Below, piece by piece: positions 9,335 to 22,649 of a stretch of DNA of 64,000 nucleotides. Under the pieces are notes generated by a model, which was not told the origin of the DNA, did no database searches, and worked only from the letters and a program-made list of their open reading frames with translations. Both the position numbers and the translations under genes were made by a program. This DNA comes from Plicaturopsis crispa FD-325 SS-3 (taxonomy: Eukaryota > Basidiomycota > Agaricomycetes > Amylocorticiales > Amylocorticiaceae): NCBI GenBank assembly GCA_000827205.1, contig KN832574.1, positions 138,204 through 202,203 on the forward strand, read 5' to 3'. Each line of letters begins with the position of its first letter. Position 1 is the first letter of the stretch.

Positions 9335-10705
9335 TTACCGCGCCTCTTGCTCCTCCTCCTCCTCCGTCATTGAACGTTTTATACCAGTCAAAGTGCCCTG
9401 TAACATCCATATAAAGAGCAGTAGGGTTATAGCATTCTGCACAAGCCGGCGCGATTTCCTGGGCAGTGCACGCCACGTATCGAGGATTTTCCCGTTCGCC
9501 CTACGGATGCCCCGGCGTATGCGGCTGACATCGTCCTGCGGGGTCTGCTTGAACAGCTGAGCTGGCATTGGCCACTTGAATACGTCTGCTATACCCTTCA
9601 ACGTCTGTGTACCCAGGTCATTGTACTCCTTTGCGGATGCAAAGTTCGCACGGTCCTTCAGGCGAGGCTGACAATGCATCATCATAGCTAGGAATATCGA
9701 CGCCCGCGCGTCGGCAAATCGAGGTTCTAGCCATCGTGGGTCCGAGACAAACATCTGTGGAGGGTCGTCACGGGTATTGAAAGGTGGGCTCATATCATAG
9801 CAAATAGTTGCGGCGTGCTGCGCAAGCTCTCGAGGGCCTATCTTGCCCCTCAAGCGGTCCATAATTTTGGGTATTGATGACGCCGATTGCTGAGGACGGG
9901 GCGGCGGGGACGGACGCGCACGCGGCCTCGGTGCGCTCCTGGGGCCGCTTGTCAACGAGGCATAGATGGACCGTCTGGACCACGAAGAGCGTGGACTGGA
10001 CGTCTGTGGATGTGAAGGAGGTGGGGTTGGCCTCCGGGATGGTTCCGGATGAGTGGGCGGAGGTGTAGATGGTGCGGTTTGTTCGTGAGGCTGGGTCGGG
10101 GGGTTAGTAGCAGAGGCCGGCGGTTTTGTAGGCGCCGGTTTTGCCTTCGCCTTCGCGGAAGCAGAGGCCTTGTCCAGCTTGTGATCATACGCCTTCCTTA
10201 TATATTTTGGCTGGTCAGACACGGGAGTCGACGAGAAACATTGCGCGCAGCACGCACCGTTTTGCCCTGTCTCCGAGCGTTTCATAGGCCCTCTTCGCCC
10301 GTTCAAAGGTGATGCGTCCTCCCGGATTGACGTCTGGATGATATTGTCTCGCAAGCTATATGATTGCATAAGTACCTATGAATATGGTCCGTGGCGAAAT
10401 GCACAAACGCACGTCGTACCAACGAGACTAAACCTTGCATCCGTGAGCCCATGCAACCAATACACTATGCGATTGCAACGCACCTTGACATCCTCCTGCG
10501 ACGCGACCCTAGTGACGCCCAGCATCTGGTAAAGTGTTCCCGGTTTCAGGACGGGGTCAGGCCTCTCCGTCGAATACTGGCGTTGCATTCCACCGAGCGC
10601 GCATCGGGGGATATGGAGCCACAACCATGCCGGTGGGAAGAGACAAATTGCATTGGGTCGACAAGGCGATATCCGCCGCAGCATCCTAGCGGACGCTAGC
10701 GACAT
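9335..10705 (-). CDS. J-domain (DnaJ-like) protein, probably mitochondrial
   Basis: ATG 10705 starts an N-terminus rich in Arg/Ser and hydrophobics that ends in RQYSTE, as in a mitochondrial presequence. The J domain follows: LYQMLGVTRVASQEDVK in exon 1 (10705-10484), then after an intron LARQYHPDVNPGGRITFERA and KRAYETLGD (exon 2 from about 10355). The HPD motif that stimulates Hsp70 ATPase is present. A second, short intron (about 50 bp near 10220-10265) restores frame into PKYIRKAYDHKLDK. Then come a proline-rich linker, a helical region, and near the C-terminus a hydrophobic helix (LVQNAITLLLFIWMLQGTL) with an acidic tail. It is probably a membrane-anchored J-protein co-chaperone. Odd: the helix before LARQYHPD is about four residues shorter than usual, so the first intron boundary may be misplaced. 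Confidence 0.72.
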
Positions 10706-11404
10706 TTGGCAGTCGTCCTGTGCCAGGAAAGCGTCGGACGCTAGCTGTACGATGGTGAGATCTGAGATTCAACGACGCCTCGACGCCGCAATATTTTTTC
10801 ACACAGGGGCTGTGCCCATTTGAAGATTGACCCCTGTCCTCCGGCGTTGTGCCGCACAGAGTTGAACTGGCAGCTTCAAAGCCTCGAGTCTGGAGGAACA
10901 GAGTTTCTGCATACCATACCAACGGGTATGCGATAAAATAGTACACAGGCCTATATACGTCGATGCGTGTAACGCGATGGAGATCCAATTTTGTGCACAC
11001 AACGGCGCCACAATGCACCAGGGGGCCTTGAAGAATAACATCTCCGAACGATAGAATGGACCACAAGCTAAGTACTGGCAGCTTGCGTGAACTTGTGAGA
11101 AAATCACCTCGTTTTATGACTTGTTTCGCGAATAATTTTTTTACAGTATATCGCCCATAGAACCTGTTTCGACTTTACAGTCGACGTTGAGAACGAACAC
11201 CGGTGCCGCTTGCTGAGATGCCGCGGAGGTGACGCGTTGGCCGGGCGTTGGCCAGGCACGAACCCCTGCACTGAGGTTAGGAGCAGCTGCACGTGACCGG
11301 CTAGCCCATAGCCGAACACTTTGGGGACACTCGCCGCTCGTTCGTTCATATAATATTCGCGCCTTGTCATTCTTTCTTTTTGATTGCATTTCTCGCTGTC
11401 GACG
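10706..11404. other. Divergent intergenic region
   Basis: Divergent promoter space between the J-domain gene (minus) and the thioesterase-like gene (plus). Minus-strand frames at 10799-11107 have no conserved block or splice pattern. No gene supported. Confidence 0.5.
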
Positions 11405-14400
11405 ATGGGGGCGTCGCTGTACAAACTCGCGTTCTTCATCCTCCTCGCTATAAACGCCCGCTCCCTCCCCTTTGCTTGGCACCGTACGCACATCCCCTCC
11501 CTCCCCCTTATGTAACGCCTACTAACTCTAACCTTACCCCCTCCCTTCCCTTCCCGCCCCATCCACCCACCCACCCGCACGCACGCAGTCCGCGTATTCC
11601 GCCCCGTCTTCTACATCAACGCCCGGCGCGTCCTCGCATGGCTCCGCGCCCGCCTCTCCCCGCGCCCGCACCTCGCCATGGACGCCTGGTACGAGCGCAT
11701 CCCGCCCGTCGGCGCCGACCCCTTCGCGCTCGTCATCAAGTATAACTCGTGGGTCGCGCCGGATGATGGGGACTTTAATGGGCATTTGAGTAATAGTAGT
11801 TATGGCAAGGTGCGTTTGTGTGTTATGTGTGTGGGATGGGGAGGGGGGCTGATGGTAGGGGGGAAATAGAGTTTTGATGCGGCAAGGTTCAAGGCGGCGC
11901 TGGTGTTTATGCCAGCGTTTTTGAGGGTTGGGGGGTGGATTGCGTTGGGCGGTGAGTGTTTGTTTCCTTCTTCCCTTGGGCGGTTGTGTTTTGCGGGTTT
12001 GGGAGCTGGGCTTTCTTGGAGGTGGTTTGCGAGTTTGAGGGCGTCGTGTGACTCTGCAACGGCGACTATCCTGTCCGTGCGGGCTACAGCATGATGCGTG
12101 CTTGCTTTCGTCGCGCCCCGACGCTATTTCGTCGCACTCGGGGGCGGCCGCATGGCACTCGGCACGCTCTCATCGCGCTGACGCGTATCCTCTCGGCGCA
12201 TTGGGGTGGCGGCATCCATCGCGTTGGGGCATTGGGGCACCCGCTGCGGCGCTCGGGCGTCCGCTCTCCTCGGACGCCTACCCAACTTATTTGTGCCGGC
12301 CGCGCGCTCTACTAGGGCGGTTTGGTGCGGGGCGTCCGTTCTTTTCGGGTACGCGTACTGTTTTGGGCACGCGCTCTCCCGGATTGCGGGCGGCGTGCAC
12401 ATCGTCTTGGGTGTCTTGGAGGACGTGCACGGCGTCATTCCACGGGCGCGCCGTGCTCTGTTAGGCGCGTACGTGTACCTCCTCGGACAGCGTGCGCGTT
12501 TTTGGAGGGCACGGCGTACTATGGCCGCGTGGGGCGTGTGTACCTTGTCGGGCACCGTGCGCGTGTTTCTGGAGGGTGCGGTGTATGCGTCTTTTTGGAG
12601 TGCACGGCGTGCTTTTTGGAGGGCGCGGCGCGCTTTGACGTCTGCGACGTGCTCTTGACGGCCACGCGTTTTATTTTTCGGGGGGCGCGACACGCTTTCT
12701 ACGTGTACGAGGGGCTCTTTTTTGAGCGTGTACGGCTCGTTGCGTCTGCGCGGGCATCGTGTCTTTTCGAGTGTATGGCGGGTCCTTCGAGCGTTGTACG
12801 GCGGGTCCTTCGAGTGTACGGCGGGTCCTTCGAGCGTTGTACGGCGGGTCCTTCGAGCGTGCGGCGTGCTTTTCTGTGTTTCTCTCGACTGCGGTATGAC
12901 TTTCACAGGTGCGACTTGATTTCTCGGGCACGGCGTGCCTCTCTCCGCGTCCGTTCTGTGCCTTTCCCTCGAGGACGCGTGCTTTTCACTCGAAAACGGC
13001 GTACTTTCGTTCGAGGACGCGTCTCCCGCTCAAGTGCCGGCGCTGGCTGCGAGTGCGAATGCGAATGCGAATGCGAATGCTGGTGTTGAGTTGGAGGGCG
13101 TGTAATTTCGTTCGAGGGCGTGTACTTTCGTTCGAGGACGCGCACTACGTTCGAGGACGCGCACAACGTTCGAGGATGCGCACTACGTTCGAGGACGCGT
13201 GCTCTCGCTCGAGGATGTTTACCTCTCTCGAGAACAACGTGCCTTTCATTCGAAAGCACGTGTTTCTCGTCCGCGGACGTGTTTCCCGCTCGAGGACGCG
13301 TATTTCCGCGGACTTCGCGTACCGGGTTCATTCTACACGCTGTTAGTGTGCGCTCGGATGGCGGGGTCTTGGCGTATGCGGTCGCTGCATGGCACGGCTT
13401 CGCTCGATGTTCCATGGCACGGCTTCGCTCGATTGAGCGGCGGTGTATCTTATAGCACGGCGGCTGTCGTGTTGCCGGCGCGCTGCCCACTCGCGTTCGC
13501 GTCTTGTCGTGTAGCTTCGGATGCACATTGCCCTTCACCCTTTCGTACCGCCATTTTTGCGCTTTTGCATTTTTGCTCTCGCGTTGCTCATGTTTCACGC
13601 CCTTACGCTCCTACTCCTTTCAACAACGTCACCCCGATCTTACTAACCCACCCCCTTATCCCACTTTGGACAGGCACGCACTACACGTTCATCCGCGAGA
13701 TCCCGATATTCGCGCGCTACGAGCTGCGCATGCGCGTCGTTGGGTGGGGGGATAAGTGGGTGAGTGGTTCTTTCACTTTTCTGTGTCCATATCTCCTCTT
13801 CCCTGTGTCCATATGCTTTCCTCGTGTCCACAATCTATTTACGCTGCCCGCACCGGTACTGACGCCCCGTACGCAGTTCTACGTCGTCGGCCGCTTCGTC
13901 TCCCTCCCCGCCAAATCATCAAAGTCAAAGTCCAAGGCTGCATCCGAACAGCTTAAAGCAGACACAGAAAACACAAGCTCCTCGTCGTTCAAAGCGTCCA
14001 TCCGCACGCCCGCGAACCCGCTCGACACGCTCTCCGCGTCGCCGTCGGCTGTGGAGTTGGTGGCTGGGTCTGGGTCTAGTGTAAGTCTCCCTATCTTCCT
14101 CTCCTCACATAGCATCTTCTCATCTCTTCTCACTTACGCCCCCCCTCCTGATACCTCATCTCATCTACGCACCACCTCTCCCACCGCCCCACCACCTCCT
14201 CTCCTCCTCTCCTAACCCCCGTGTATGCAATCCTGACATCCGTGAATCTTCCACACAGACCCCCACCCCCTCCTACGCCCTCGCAAGCACCCCCGAGCCC
14301 GACGGCGCGACGCTGCACTGCATCGCGCTCTCCCAGCTGTGCTTCAAGCACGGCCGCATCACCGTCCCGCCCGCGCTCGTGCTTGCTAGTAATGGGTTTT

Positions 14401-15036
14401 CGAGGCCTCCTCCGTCTACAGGTACTTCCTCTACTTCTTCTGGTACGCCCCCCTCTCTCTTCCCTCTCTTCCCCTTCCTTGACACCGGTGCTGACGTGGG
14501 ACACAGAGACAGAGGCAGAGGCAGAGACAGAGGCACAGGGAATCGAGGCGGAAGGAGATGGGGGTAAGGTGGAAGCGTACTCACACGCGCACCCGCCGCC
14601 GCACTGGGAACACGTCCTGGCGCTGAGGTCCGCCGCGAAGGGCGGGAGCACGGAGAGGTATGTGAGGTTTTTGAGGGGTGGGTGGAGGGAGGTTCCTGCG
14701 TCCACTTCTTCACCTACTCCTTCTACATCCACGTCCCCTTCCGAGGGCGATGCGAATGGGGACGCAAATGGGGATGCAACGGCGAATGGGGACGCGCAGA
14801 ACGGGAACGCACAGAACGGGCACGCGGAGGGACACGCGAACGGGGATGCTACGGCGAACGGGGATGTGAACGGGCATGCCAAAGCAAACGGGGATGCCAA
14901 GGGTGCAGAAACGTACCCCGGCGGCCGCTGGTGGGAAGACGCGCTCGGCGGGCCCATCGAGGTGACGCGCGCCGCGAACATGGTCGCGCTCGACGGGCTG
15001 CGCGCGGGGATGGATGCTGTGCGGGCTATGGGGTAG
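11405..15036 (+). CDS. THEM6-like hotdog-fold thioesterase family protein
   Basis: Seven exons give one frame of 454 residues: 11405-11483, 11589-11809, 11870-11951, 13674-13759, 13877-14080, 14259-14421 and 14507-15036. The N-terminal hydrophobic stretch (LAFFILLAINARSLPF) is a likely membrane anchor. The hotdog core follows: DFNGHLSNSSYGK, FDAARFKAALVFMPAF, RVGGWIALGG, THYTFIREIPIFARYELRM and VVGWGDKWFYVVGRFV. This matches the THEM6/4HBT_2 type, whose relatives hydrolyse acyl-CoA or remain uncharacterised. Later parts include HCIALSQLCFKHGRITVPPA, RYVRFLRGGWREVP and a final helix ending VRAMG. Intron 3 is 1,722 bp, against about 60-180 for the others. The last exon carries an Asp/Asn/Gly/Ala-rich repeat (DANGDANGDATANGDA) absent from typical relatives. 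Splice phases agree throughout. Confidence 0.85.
11952..13673 (+). repeat. 1.7-kb expanded intron packed with minisatellites
   Basis: The intron opens GTGAGT and ends CTAACC...GGACAG, with frame preserved across it. Its body is GC-rich and internally repetitive: four copies of CGGCGGGTCCTTCGAGCGTT near 12777-12862, (GCGAAT)n at 13047-13080, and about ten diverged copies of TTCGAGGACGCGCACTACG between 13095 and 13310. Because the repeats lack stops, several 200-residue open frames appear on both strands; their composition is that of the repeat and they are not called as genes. Whether the repeats grew in place or arrived as an insertion cannot be told; I see no terminal inverted repeats. Confidence 0.8.
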
Positions 15037-15705
15037 GCTGTGCGGGCTATGGGGTAGATTCTGCGCGCTATGGGCTAAACCGTATGATACGTTGGGGGAG
15101 TCGTGTGCGAAGGGGGTGGGATTGGGGTGTGGGGAAGGGCTGAAGGGGTGTGGGGTGGTAGGATGGGGCAAAGTGGGTGTGTAGGGTGGGGTGGACGGAT
15201 GGGGGATGGGGTAAGAGGGAGAGGAATTAAACGGGTAGATGTCAGTTAAAGAATAGATGGGAATTACTTATTTGACTTGGGTTGGTACCGGTCCTGGATA
15301 ATTTACGGTGCTTACTTGGGTGCGGGAGGTGTGCGCGTGTGAGGGCAGTTCGCTTCCACTGTCTGCAGTAGTTACGGGGGACTGCGACGAACCGCGTCCC
15401 GAGTACAGCGCTAATGGGAGGGAAGAGATGCACATCTCATTCGAACGCACATATTGGTAGTAGAGAATAAATCTAATCATTAAATAGAGTAAAAGCATGG
15501 ATAAATACGCATTACATCGGAGATACTACACCTCACTCGGAGGGTCCATTCACTCGATACGCGAGGGTTCATTCGCTCAGAGTCGAGGGACCATGCACTC
15601 GAAGGGTCATACCTATCTCACCCTCAAAAGATGGTCCTTAAAGGCCCGTCAGCACCTAGCAAAACCCTCAGCCAACAGTCATACCATTTTCCAGTACCTC
15701 CAGCA
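15037..15705. other. Convergent intergenic region
   Basis: 3' flanks of two convergent genes. At 15530-15610 the phrase CACTCG(A/G)(A/G)GG recurs as CTCGGAGGGTCCATTCACTCG, TTCATTCGCTC and CATGCACTCGAAGGGTCA. No gene or RNA feature is recognised. Confidence 0.5.
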
Positions 15706-18700
15706 CTAATCACTTGCCGCCCTCGACCCCGCTTTCGCAGCAGCCTCCAGCTCGTCAAACGTCCCGCTCTGGAGACACATCCCCCGGAACACCCCGCCCG
15801 CTTTCCGGATGAGGTTGTACGGCGTGTCGAACTCCGCGATCTAAGTAGCAACATCGCCTCATTGATCACAATTGCAAGAAGCACAGGCCCAGGACGCTAC
15901 GCACCCGTCCCTTGTCCAAAACGATGAGCCTGTCATAGTCGATCACTGTCCGGATGCGGTGCGCCACTACACCCTCTATCAGTAACCGCACACACTCACT
16001 CACACTCACACAAGAAAGGGAGGACAAGGAAAGGGAGGTAAAGGAAAGGGGGGAAGACAAAGACAAGGAAAAGGGGAGTACACACCAGTAACCAAAAGCG
16101 ACCCCCCAAACTCCTCGCGCACCGCCGCCTGCACACGCACATCCGCAGCAAAATCGATACTGCTCGTCGCCTCGTCGAGGATCACGATCGCGCTGCGCCG
16201 TAGTAAGGCGCGCGCGAGCGCGAGGAGCTGACGCTGGCCTTGCGAGAAGTTCAAGCCGCCGGGGGAGATGGGTGTGGAGAGGGATAGGGAGACGGGCGTG
16301 GAGGGGGAGGGGGTGGAGGAGGGGGACGTATTTGTGTTTGCAGAAGAGGGGGATGGGTCTATGTTTAAGGAGGAGGGGGCGGGGGATGAAGTGTTGAAGA
16401 GGTGGACGCGGCGCAGTGCGTCGATGCATTCGCTGTCGTCGTGTTCGCCTGGGTATGCAGCTGTCAGAGGGACGAGATATCTTTGGGGACGATGTAGGGG
16501 ACGGGCATTACCGAAAGGATCGAGGTTGTCTCTCCACGTTCCTGAGAACAGCGTCGCGTCCTGGTGTACGATGAGTCTTTATGTGCCGAAGAACACAGCA
16601 GAGACACTTACTTGCGGTATAAACGTCTGTTGGAAAATACGCAGTTAGCAACGATAAACCCAGCGATCCGAGGAATGTGCTTACGATGCGAGACCGCAGG
16701 TCGTGCACGCCAATGGTGGATATGTCAATGCCGTCAATCAGAATACGCCCACCAGCAGGGTCGACCTGCACAAACGCAATCAATCCACGCCGTCGCAACA
16801 TCAACGAAGGGTACACACAAAACGCAAAATGCTCATCGCAAGCGTGCTCTTACCGCTCCCCGTCCTACCGAGCACGCCGACCCGCTCCCGGGCATTAAGC
16901 GCAAACGACACGCCGTGCAGGACCGCGGGGAGGTCCGGTGCGTATTTTACCACGAGATCTTCTGCTACGAGGAGCGGTGTGCTGCTGGTGCTCGATGGCC
17001 AGTATGCTGGGGGGCGGTTCGATTCGATGATTGCGGGCGGCTCTTGCGGGAGGTCGAGGTACTCTACCAGTCGTTCTACGGAGCTTTGTATACAGGGACA
17101 CAGTCAGTATTTCGTCGTGGCGGCGGAATAGTGACGTACTTGAGATCGAGCTCCAGGTTCGTCCAGAATCTGGAAAGTTGGTGAGACCAGTATGGTACTT
17201 AGCATCCTTGCGAGTGTAGAGAGACGAACCTGCACGCCGAGAAAATGCTGATCGTGAAGGTTGTGGCGGAGGTGATAGACAGACCCGCGATACCAGCCGA
17301 GACGAAGCCCGAAAGGGCGAACAGCGTGGTCACATATACAGCGACTGCACCAAGTACGTCGGAGTTGAGTGAGAGCCAGCGGTTCGTCATCCAGAACGTC
17401 CACTGAAATACACATTGTATCAGCATATAAAGGAACAGAAAAGATAGTACAGACCCCTTCACAGAACAAGCATGCGGAAATTAGCGAATCGCAGGCTATA
17501 CATTCAAAACGGAGTTGCACGAACATTGTTTCGTCATCGCATCGATTTTCGCGTGGATCTCGTCGAGGAAGCGCCGCTCGGCTGAGAAGGCGCGTACAGT
17601 GACGATGCCCTCGAGCAGCTCACTGAACCCAGAGAAAATGGGCGATCGGCTGTTGGATTCCATTCGCCTGAGGTCTCTGCCTGCAAGCCCTGTGAGATAC
17701 GGATCTGTACATGTACAATTGTGTGACGTACCTGTCCTGAGGTAGCCTATCGCTAATTTCCAGTACGCGTAGCCAATGAAGAACGCAGGAATGAGGAACA
17801 GAGGAAACACCACGCTAGCGTGATCCGTATGAGTACGAGAATTCTGCATAAGGGGAGGGAACGACGTACGTGACAGTGAGGAGGGCAGCCAGTAAACTTG
17901 TCACGGACAGGGTCATCCATCGCAACGACATTGCCAACGACTGATCAATCGTTTCGATGTCCTGCGAAGAGGTCGTTAATGATATTTTCGATTCGAAGTG
18001 AGGTTACGCAAACCTTCCCGAAACGATTCAGCCTGTGGACAAGTTGATGAGATTATAATGGCAAGCGTAGGATCGATTTACTTACATGCGCCCTACACAA
18101 AGTACGTCAGCGTGTACGCAGGAAGAAAAATGGTTCCATACGCACCTTGGGGTGTCACATCATGCCATCTCATTGTCGCCCGCACGACGCCAACAAGGAG
18201 CTGTTTGAACATGATGCGTGACGCACGCAGCGCGCCCGTGTACTGGGTGATGACCGCCACTACGCTCGCTATAGCAGCCAGCGCTGCGATCGCCATGTAG
18301 ATACCGATATAGAAAAGAGAATGGTCTTGGGCACGAGGTATAGCCTCGATAGTAACACTCGACGGCCCCTGCGCATGGTAGAGACCGGAGGACAGGGACT
18401 TCTCTTGTCTGAAAGAAGGAGACAGATATGAAGCCATTGATGTCTTCTCGAGTCTGTAGGCTTCTCCCCAGGTCTATAAAATTACCTATGTGAGCCATAT
18501 TCGAGAAGAGTCATATAAAATGCCGCACCTTGATCCACAATTTTTCGGCTACGCCCAGCACCTACAGTATACAGTACAAGGTTATATGCTTTCTTGACAC
18601 TGAAATGGTCATTACTCACCTCGGTGAGAATCATGACGAGTATTAAGATTGCCCATGTCCAGTACGACCTAAAAAGATCGATTCTCAACGAAGTATCGAG

Positions 18701-21700
18701 TGACGACCGATTTGGACCAAACTCACGACGCCTCCAGGTATTCTGCAAAATCAAGTCAGACAGTGACGTATCCAAATTTCTTGCGGACTTGCCTTTATAC
18801 ATAGACCACTTGACCCCTCCAGTTTCACGGCGTTCGTCCTCGATGAATTTTCGTGGCTTCTTGACCTCCTCGGCTGGCTTGTCCAAGACGTCGGCCGTCG
18901 GAGAGGTCTCCTCATCGAGGTCAGTGGCCTCATGATCGTCATTTACTGCAGCACTATCATGTGCAATATCGTCTAGGACACCTTCCGAACGAAGGTCCTG
19001 CACACTACCTTGAGAGTCAATGCGACCGTCAAGCATCCGGCATATGTAGTAAGTGCCAGGCAAAACAAGCTCGACATGATGTGTCACAAGGACCTGGTAC
19101 AGGGCCAGATTTCAGAGTGATATGCATTGTAGCTCTGAAGAAGACGTACCACTGTGCGGTTAGCAAGAAGAGGGCCACACAATAGTTTTTCAAACAACCA
19201 GCGGGCAGTGTGGCTATCCTGCAGAGTCACAGACATTCAGACACGATCTACACAGGTACAGGCACAACGTTAAACTCACAACAGCGCTCAGAGGGTCGTC
19301 TAAGAGGACGTATTTCGTGCGAGCGTATACAGCACGTGCCAGAGCAACCCTGAGGATTATCTTAGAAAAAAAAAAGCACAGCGCGGTCCGGCGAACTCAC
19401 CGAGCTTTTTGGCCACCACTGAGATTTACGCCTCTATAAGATGCGTCGCTCTTCAGTCATGAGGGCTGGTGCCAAAATTGAATGCCACTGACCTGGCTCC
19501 GATTTCGGTGTTATCGCCGTCCTCAAGCATATCCAGGTCGGGCTGGAGCGCACAGCAATCCACAACATCGTTATACCTTTGCTCATCGTATGGGTATCCG
19601 AACAGGATATTGTCCTTGATAGACTGATGACGGAGCCACGGCGACTGTGCAGCGTACGAGATCGCATGCATCAGGCCAAACTCATCGATACGAGAGGTGT
19701 CTTTGGACATTATTAATCGACCCTGAGTCAAGGTCATCTCTCCGAGCAAAGCCAGCTGGGCACATTGTCAGTCCAGCTGCACAGTGGCAGAATTTTGCGA
19801 AAGTAGCTCACCAATAGAGCCGTTTTGCCGCTTGCAGTGGGTCCAGTGACACATGTCAGTTTGCCCTCTGGAAATACGATCGAGATGTCCTCGAGCGTGA
19901 ACCGACGGTACTCCGGCTGAGCCTCCGCAGCCGCGTCCTTGCCGTTTTGCGGTCTCTCGACTTCGTTCCACTTGAAGGAGCCGTTTTGTATGCCGAGACC
20001 TTCGTCATCAGCGACGCTGGTGTATGCCGTGACCTTGTCTCTCTTCAACGACGACACTTGCTCGGTGACTTCATCTTCATCCAAAAATGCGCCAATTCTT
20101 TCTACCGCGAGGAGCGTCTGTTCTATCGTCAACATTGGCTCATGACATAGCATGACAAGTTTGAATTACCTGAAGAATTTGGATTATGCTGGCGAACGTG
20201 AGACACGCGTCAGAGGAAAAGGAGGCTGAAAGTCGTCGAATACTCACTAGTCAGGCATTTCATTGAGAGGTTCCCTGTGAACTTGGTTAATATATGAGAA
20301 TACTGACAATAGATCCAAATATACTTGATCATAGCAAAGAGTGTGATAGACTGTACGGTGACGTTAGTCTACCCCACATATCACACACAAAAAGCTTTTA
20401 ACATACGGTAAATGCGATAGGCACAGTCAGCTCGTTCCCCTGCGAGACAAACGCGAAGAACGCGACGACCGACACGAGGAGAGGCCCAGCCGTGTAGAGG
20501 AGCGAGAAAAGGACCATGTTCATGCGCGCCTTGTTGATCCAGCCCAGCTCCACCTCCCGGACGTCGAGCGCGCGCCCGATCCAGCTCTCCTCCCACGCAA
20601 AAAACTTGATAAACTTGATCGCCGAGATGAGCTCGTTGATCACGCCCATGCGTTTGTCGCGGGCGGAGAACAAACCCTTCTGGATCTTGATAGCGCGCTT
20701 CGCTACCCACTTGTTGAATGGCCAGCAGACCAAAAACACGAAGTATCCTGCAAAGGTAGACCAGCCGAGAAGCCTGGGCGGGTATGGGTCTTGTGCGCAG
20801 GAAGAAATGGAGTGATTACTGACTTATACAAGAAGATGGTGCCCACGATGACCTTCGGTATACCTATATATCACGTTTAGGTCTGGAGGTGTCACCGAGG
20901 GACATACACTGACCAATATACGTGAGTTGCATTGCTGATATTGACATCGAGACCTAGAAGGACATTAACAACTGGCCAACCATGCTGTGTAGTGTACTGA
21001 GAGAGCCTACCCTCGTTGCGTCGCCAGCCATTAAGTTAACCTAAAAAGCGTCAGAATGCACAGGATAACAAAAGTGAGGAATAGGATAGACAATCTTGCC
21101 AATATCGGCACCAGATTTAGTGTCGTCCTTCGTCCCGTCTGCTTTCTTAGCGTCCACAATGCCCGAATAATCCTTGCGCTTCAGCGCTTTGTCGTATATA
21201 GCGGCCATAAGCTCGATACGCATACGCGTTGCCACACGCCGATTGTGCCAAAGGCGGTAAAGATCGCACTCAGTCTGGCGCCCGTTCGTCAGTTTTCGAT
21301 ATTGGTCAAATTTGAAAAGCAGGAAAAGACGAACATTGAGAAGCATACATATAAACGAGAGAAACGCGTAAACATACGCGCGCGAACGTGAACCGGGGTT
21401 GGGCACATTTATAGCTTCGAGGATACGACTGCGTAATGGAGGTTAGCACTACACATTGGTCTTCATGACAGTAACTTACTTCAAAAAGAAAGGCGAGGCA
21501 AAGCCTAAAAGAACGCTGACAACTGAAAGCGAGGAATCCAGCCTGCGATGGATGAGCATGGTGCTGGGGTTCTACATGAGCCGCTTACGCACAGTACGTC
21601 AAGCGAGTTCGTAGCCCAGAGCTGCCATAGGAGGCGTGAATGTCTGTGAGGTGTAAATAAGGTGTGGTGTGTCAAAAATATGGCATGCACGCACTTCATA

Positions 21701-22628
21701 CTGCTGAACTTGATGAAGACAGGGCGCGAGCGGATCGCCGGGCTCAGGTTCCACACATCGTTTTCATTTAGTGTGGTGTTCGTACCCTGTGGCGAAGTCC
21801 AAATTTCATTGAGGCATCTAAGTACATAAGGGGGTAGCCACGTACGAGTTTGATGAGTGGCCATATCCAGGAGAGTGTCAACCACTCGAAAAGTGTAGTA
21901 TAATCGTCAGGCGACACCGTCACGCCCTATGTCCGACGCGTCAGTTTATGCGTGGAACGAGATGACAGAAAACTCACAATGGCTTCGGGGGCCACTTTAG
22001 CGCTAGGAATTGCCAGAGGCATTGCGAGGACAACGCCCAGCACAGCGAGAACGGCAAGTAAATTTAGTGTCATACCAACTACTCGCGCTGTGCTGGGCAT
22101 CGGAACGCCCAACTGATGGTCGAACAACGCGCCACCGAGGATGAGTGCACCTCCCACAACGTGCACGAGGTAGAGTACAAGTAGGTCATACGGTGGAGTG
22201 GGCACCGGCCGAACAATGGGTCGCGCAGCAGCATAGAGCCAGGAGATTGCGATGAGTATGTCGAGCACGCCAGACCACACGTTTTCGTTGGTCGAAAAAC
22301 TGAAGCAACCTATGGCAACCCAGACAAGCACTTCGAACAGGGCTATCCCGGAAAGGACCACGGCGCGCCATAGTGGTGTAGTCTCGACGGGTGGTCCAGG
22401 TTTCGCGTCAATGGTGTCCGCGTCCAGAGCCTCTGCTTCCTGGAGAGTGAGGAACGAGCGAAAAGGCGCTTTGAGCGCGTCGATGGCGGTACGGACAGCT
22501 TGTGGCAGAGGAATAGGGACTGAAGCAAGGCAGAACAGTGAAACCAGGACCGCTGGAACGACGGCAGCCCACACAGCTCTCACTTGCGCGTCCTGGAAAT
22601 CCAACGCGCTCGAGGTGGTGTACTCCAT
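15706..22628 (-). CDS. Full-length ABCC (MRP/YCF1/YOR1-like) ABC transporter
   Basis: The gene starts at ATG 22628 and ends at TAG 15706-15708, with roughly 30 short introns. Domain order is N-terminal membrane region (MEYTTSS and several helices), TMD1, NBD1, TMD2, NBD2, as in C-subfamily exporters that pump conjugates or drugs. NBD1 has Walker [12 protein letters not shown] (about 19830), signature [11 protein letters not shown] (19410) and Walker [21 protein letters not shown]2 includes RMLNRFGKD and [17 protein letters not shown]2 has [15 protein letters not shown] (16850), [29 protein letters not shown], the degenerate ABCC signature [18 protein letters not shown], Walker [14 protein letters not shown] and the H-loop in [10 protein letters not shown] Ser/Thr/Pro-rich insert of about 45 residues sits in NBD2 before the signature. 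All catalytic motifs look intact. A 7-bp CAACGTT repeat lies just upstream of the start. Confidence 0.92.
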
Positions 22629-22649
22629 TTCTGGCCTGCTGCGTGCTCA

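Noticed and set aside
12322-13089. 255-residue plus-strand frame and 231-260-residue minus-strand frames in the large intron
   Set aside because: Low-complexity readings of minisatellites (for example CECECECECW); the surrounding exons splice over them in phase.
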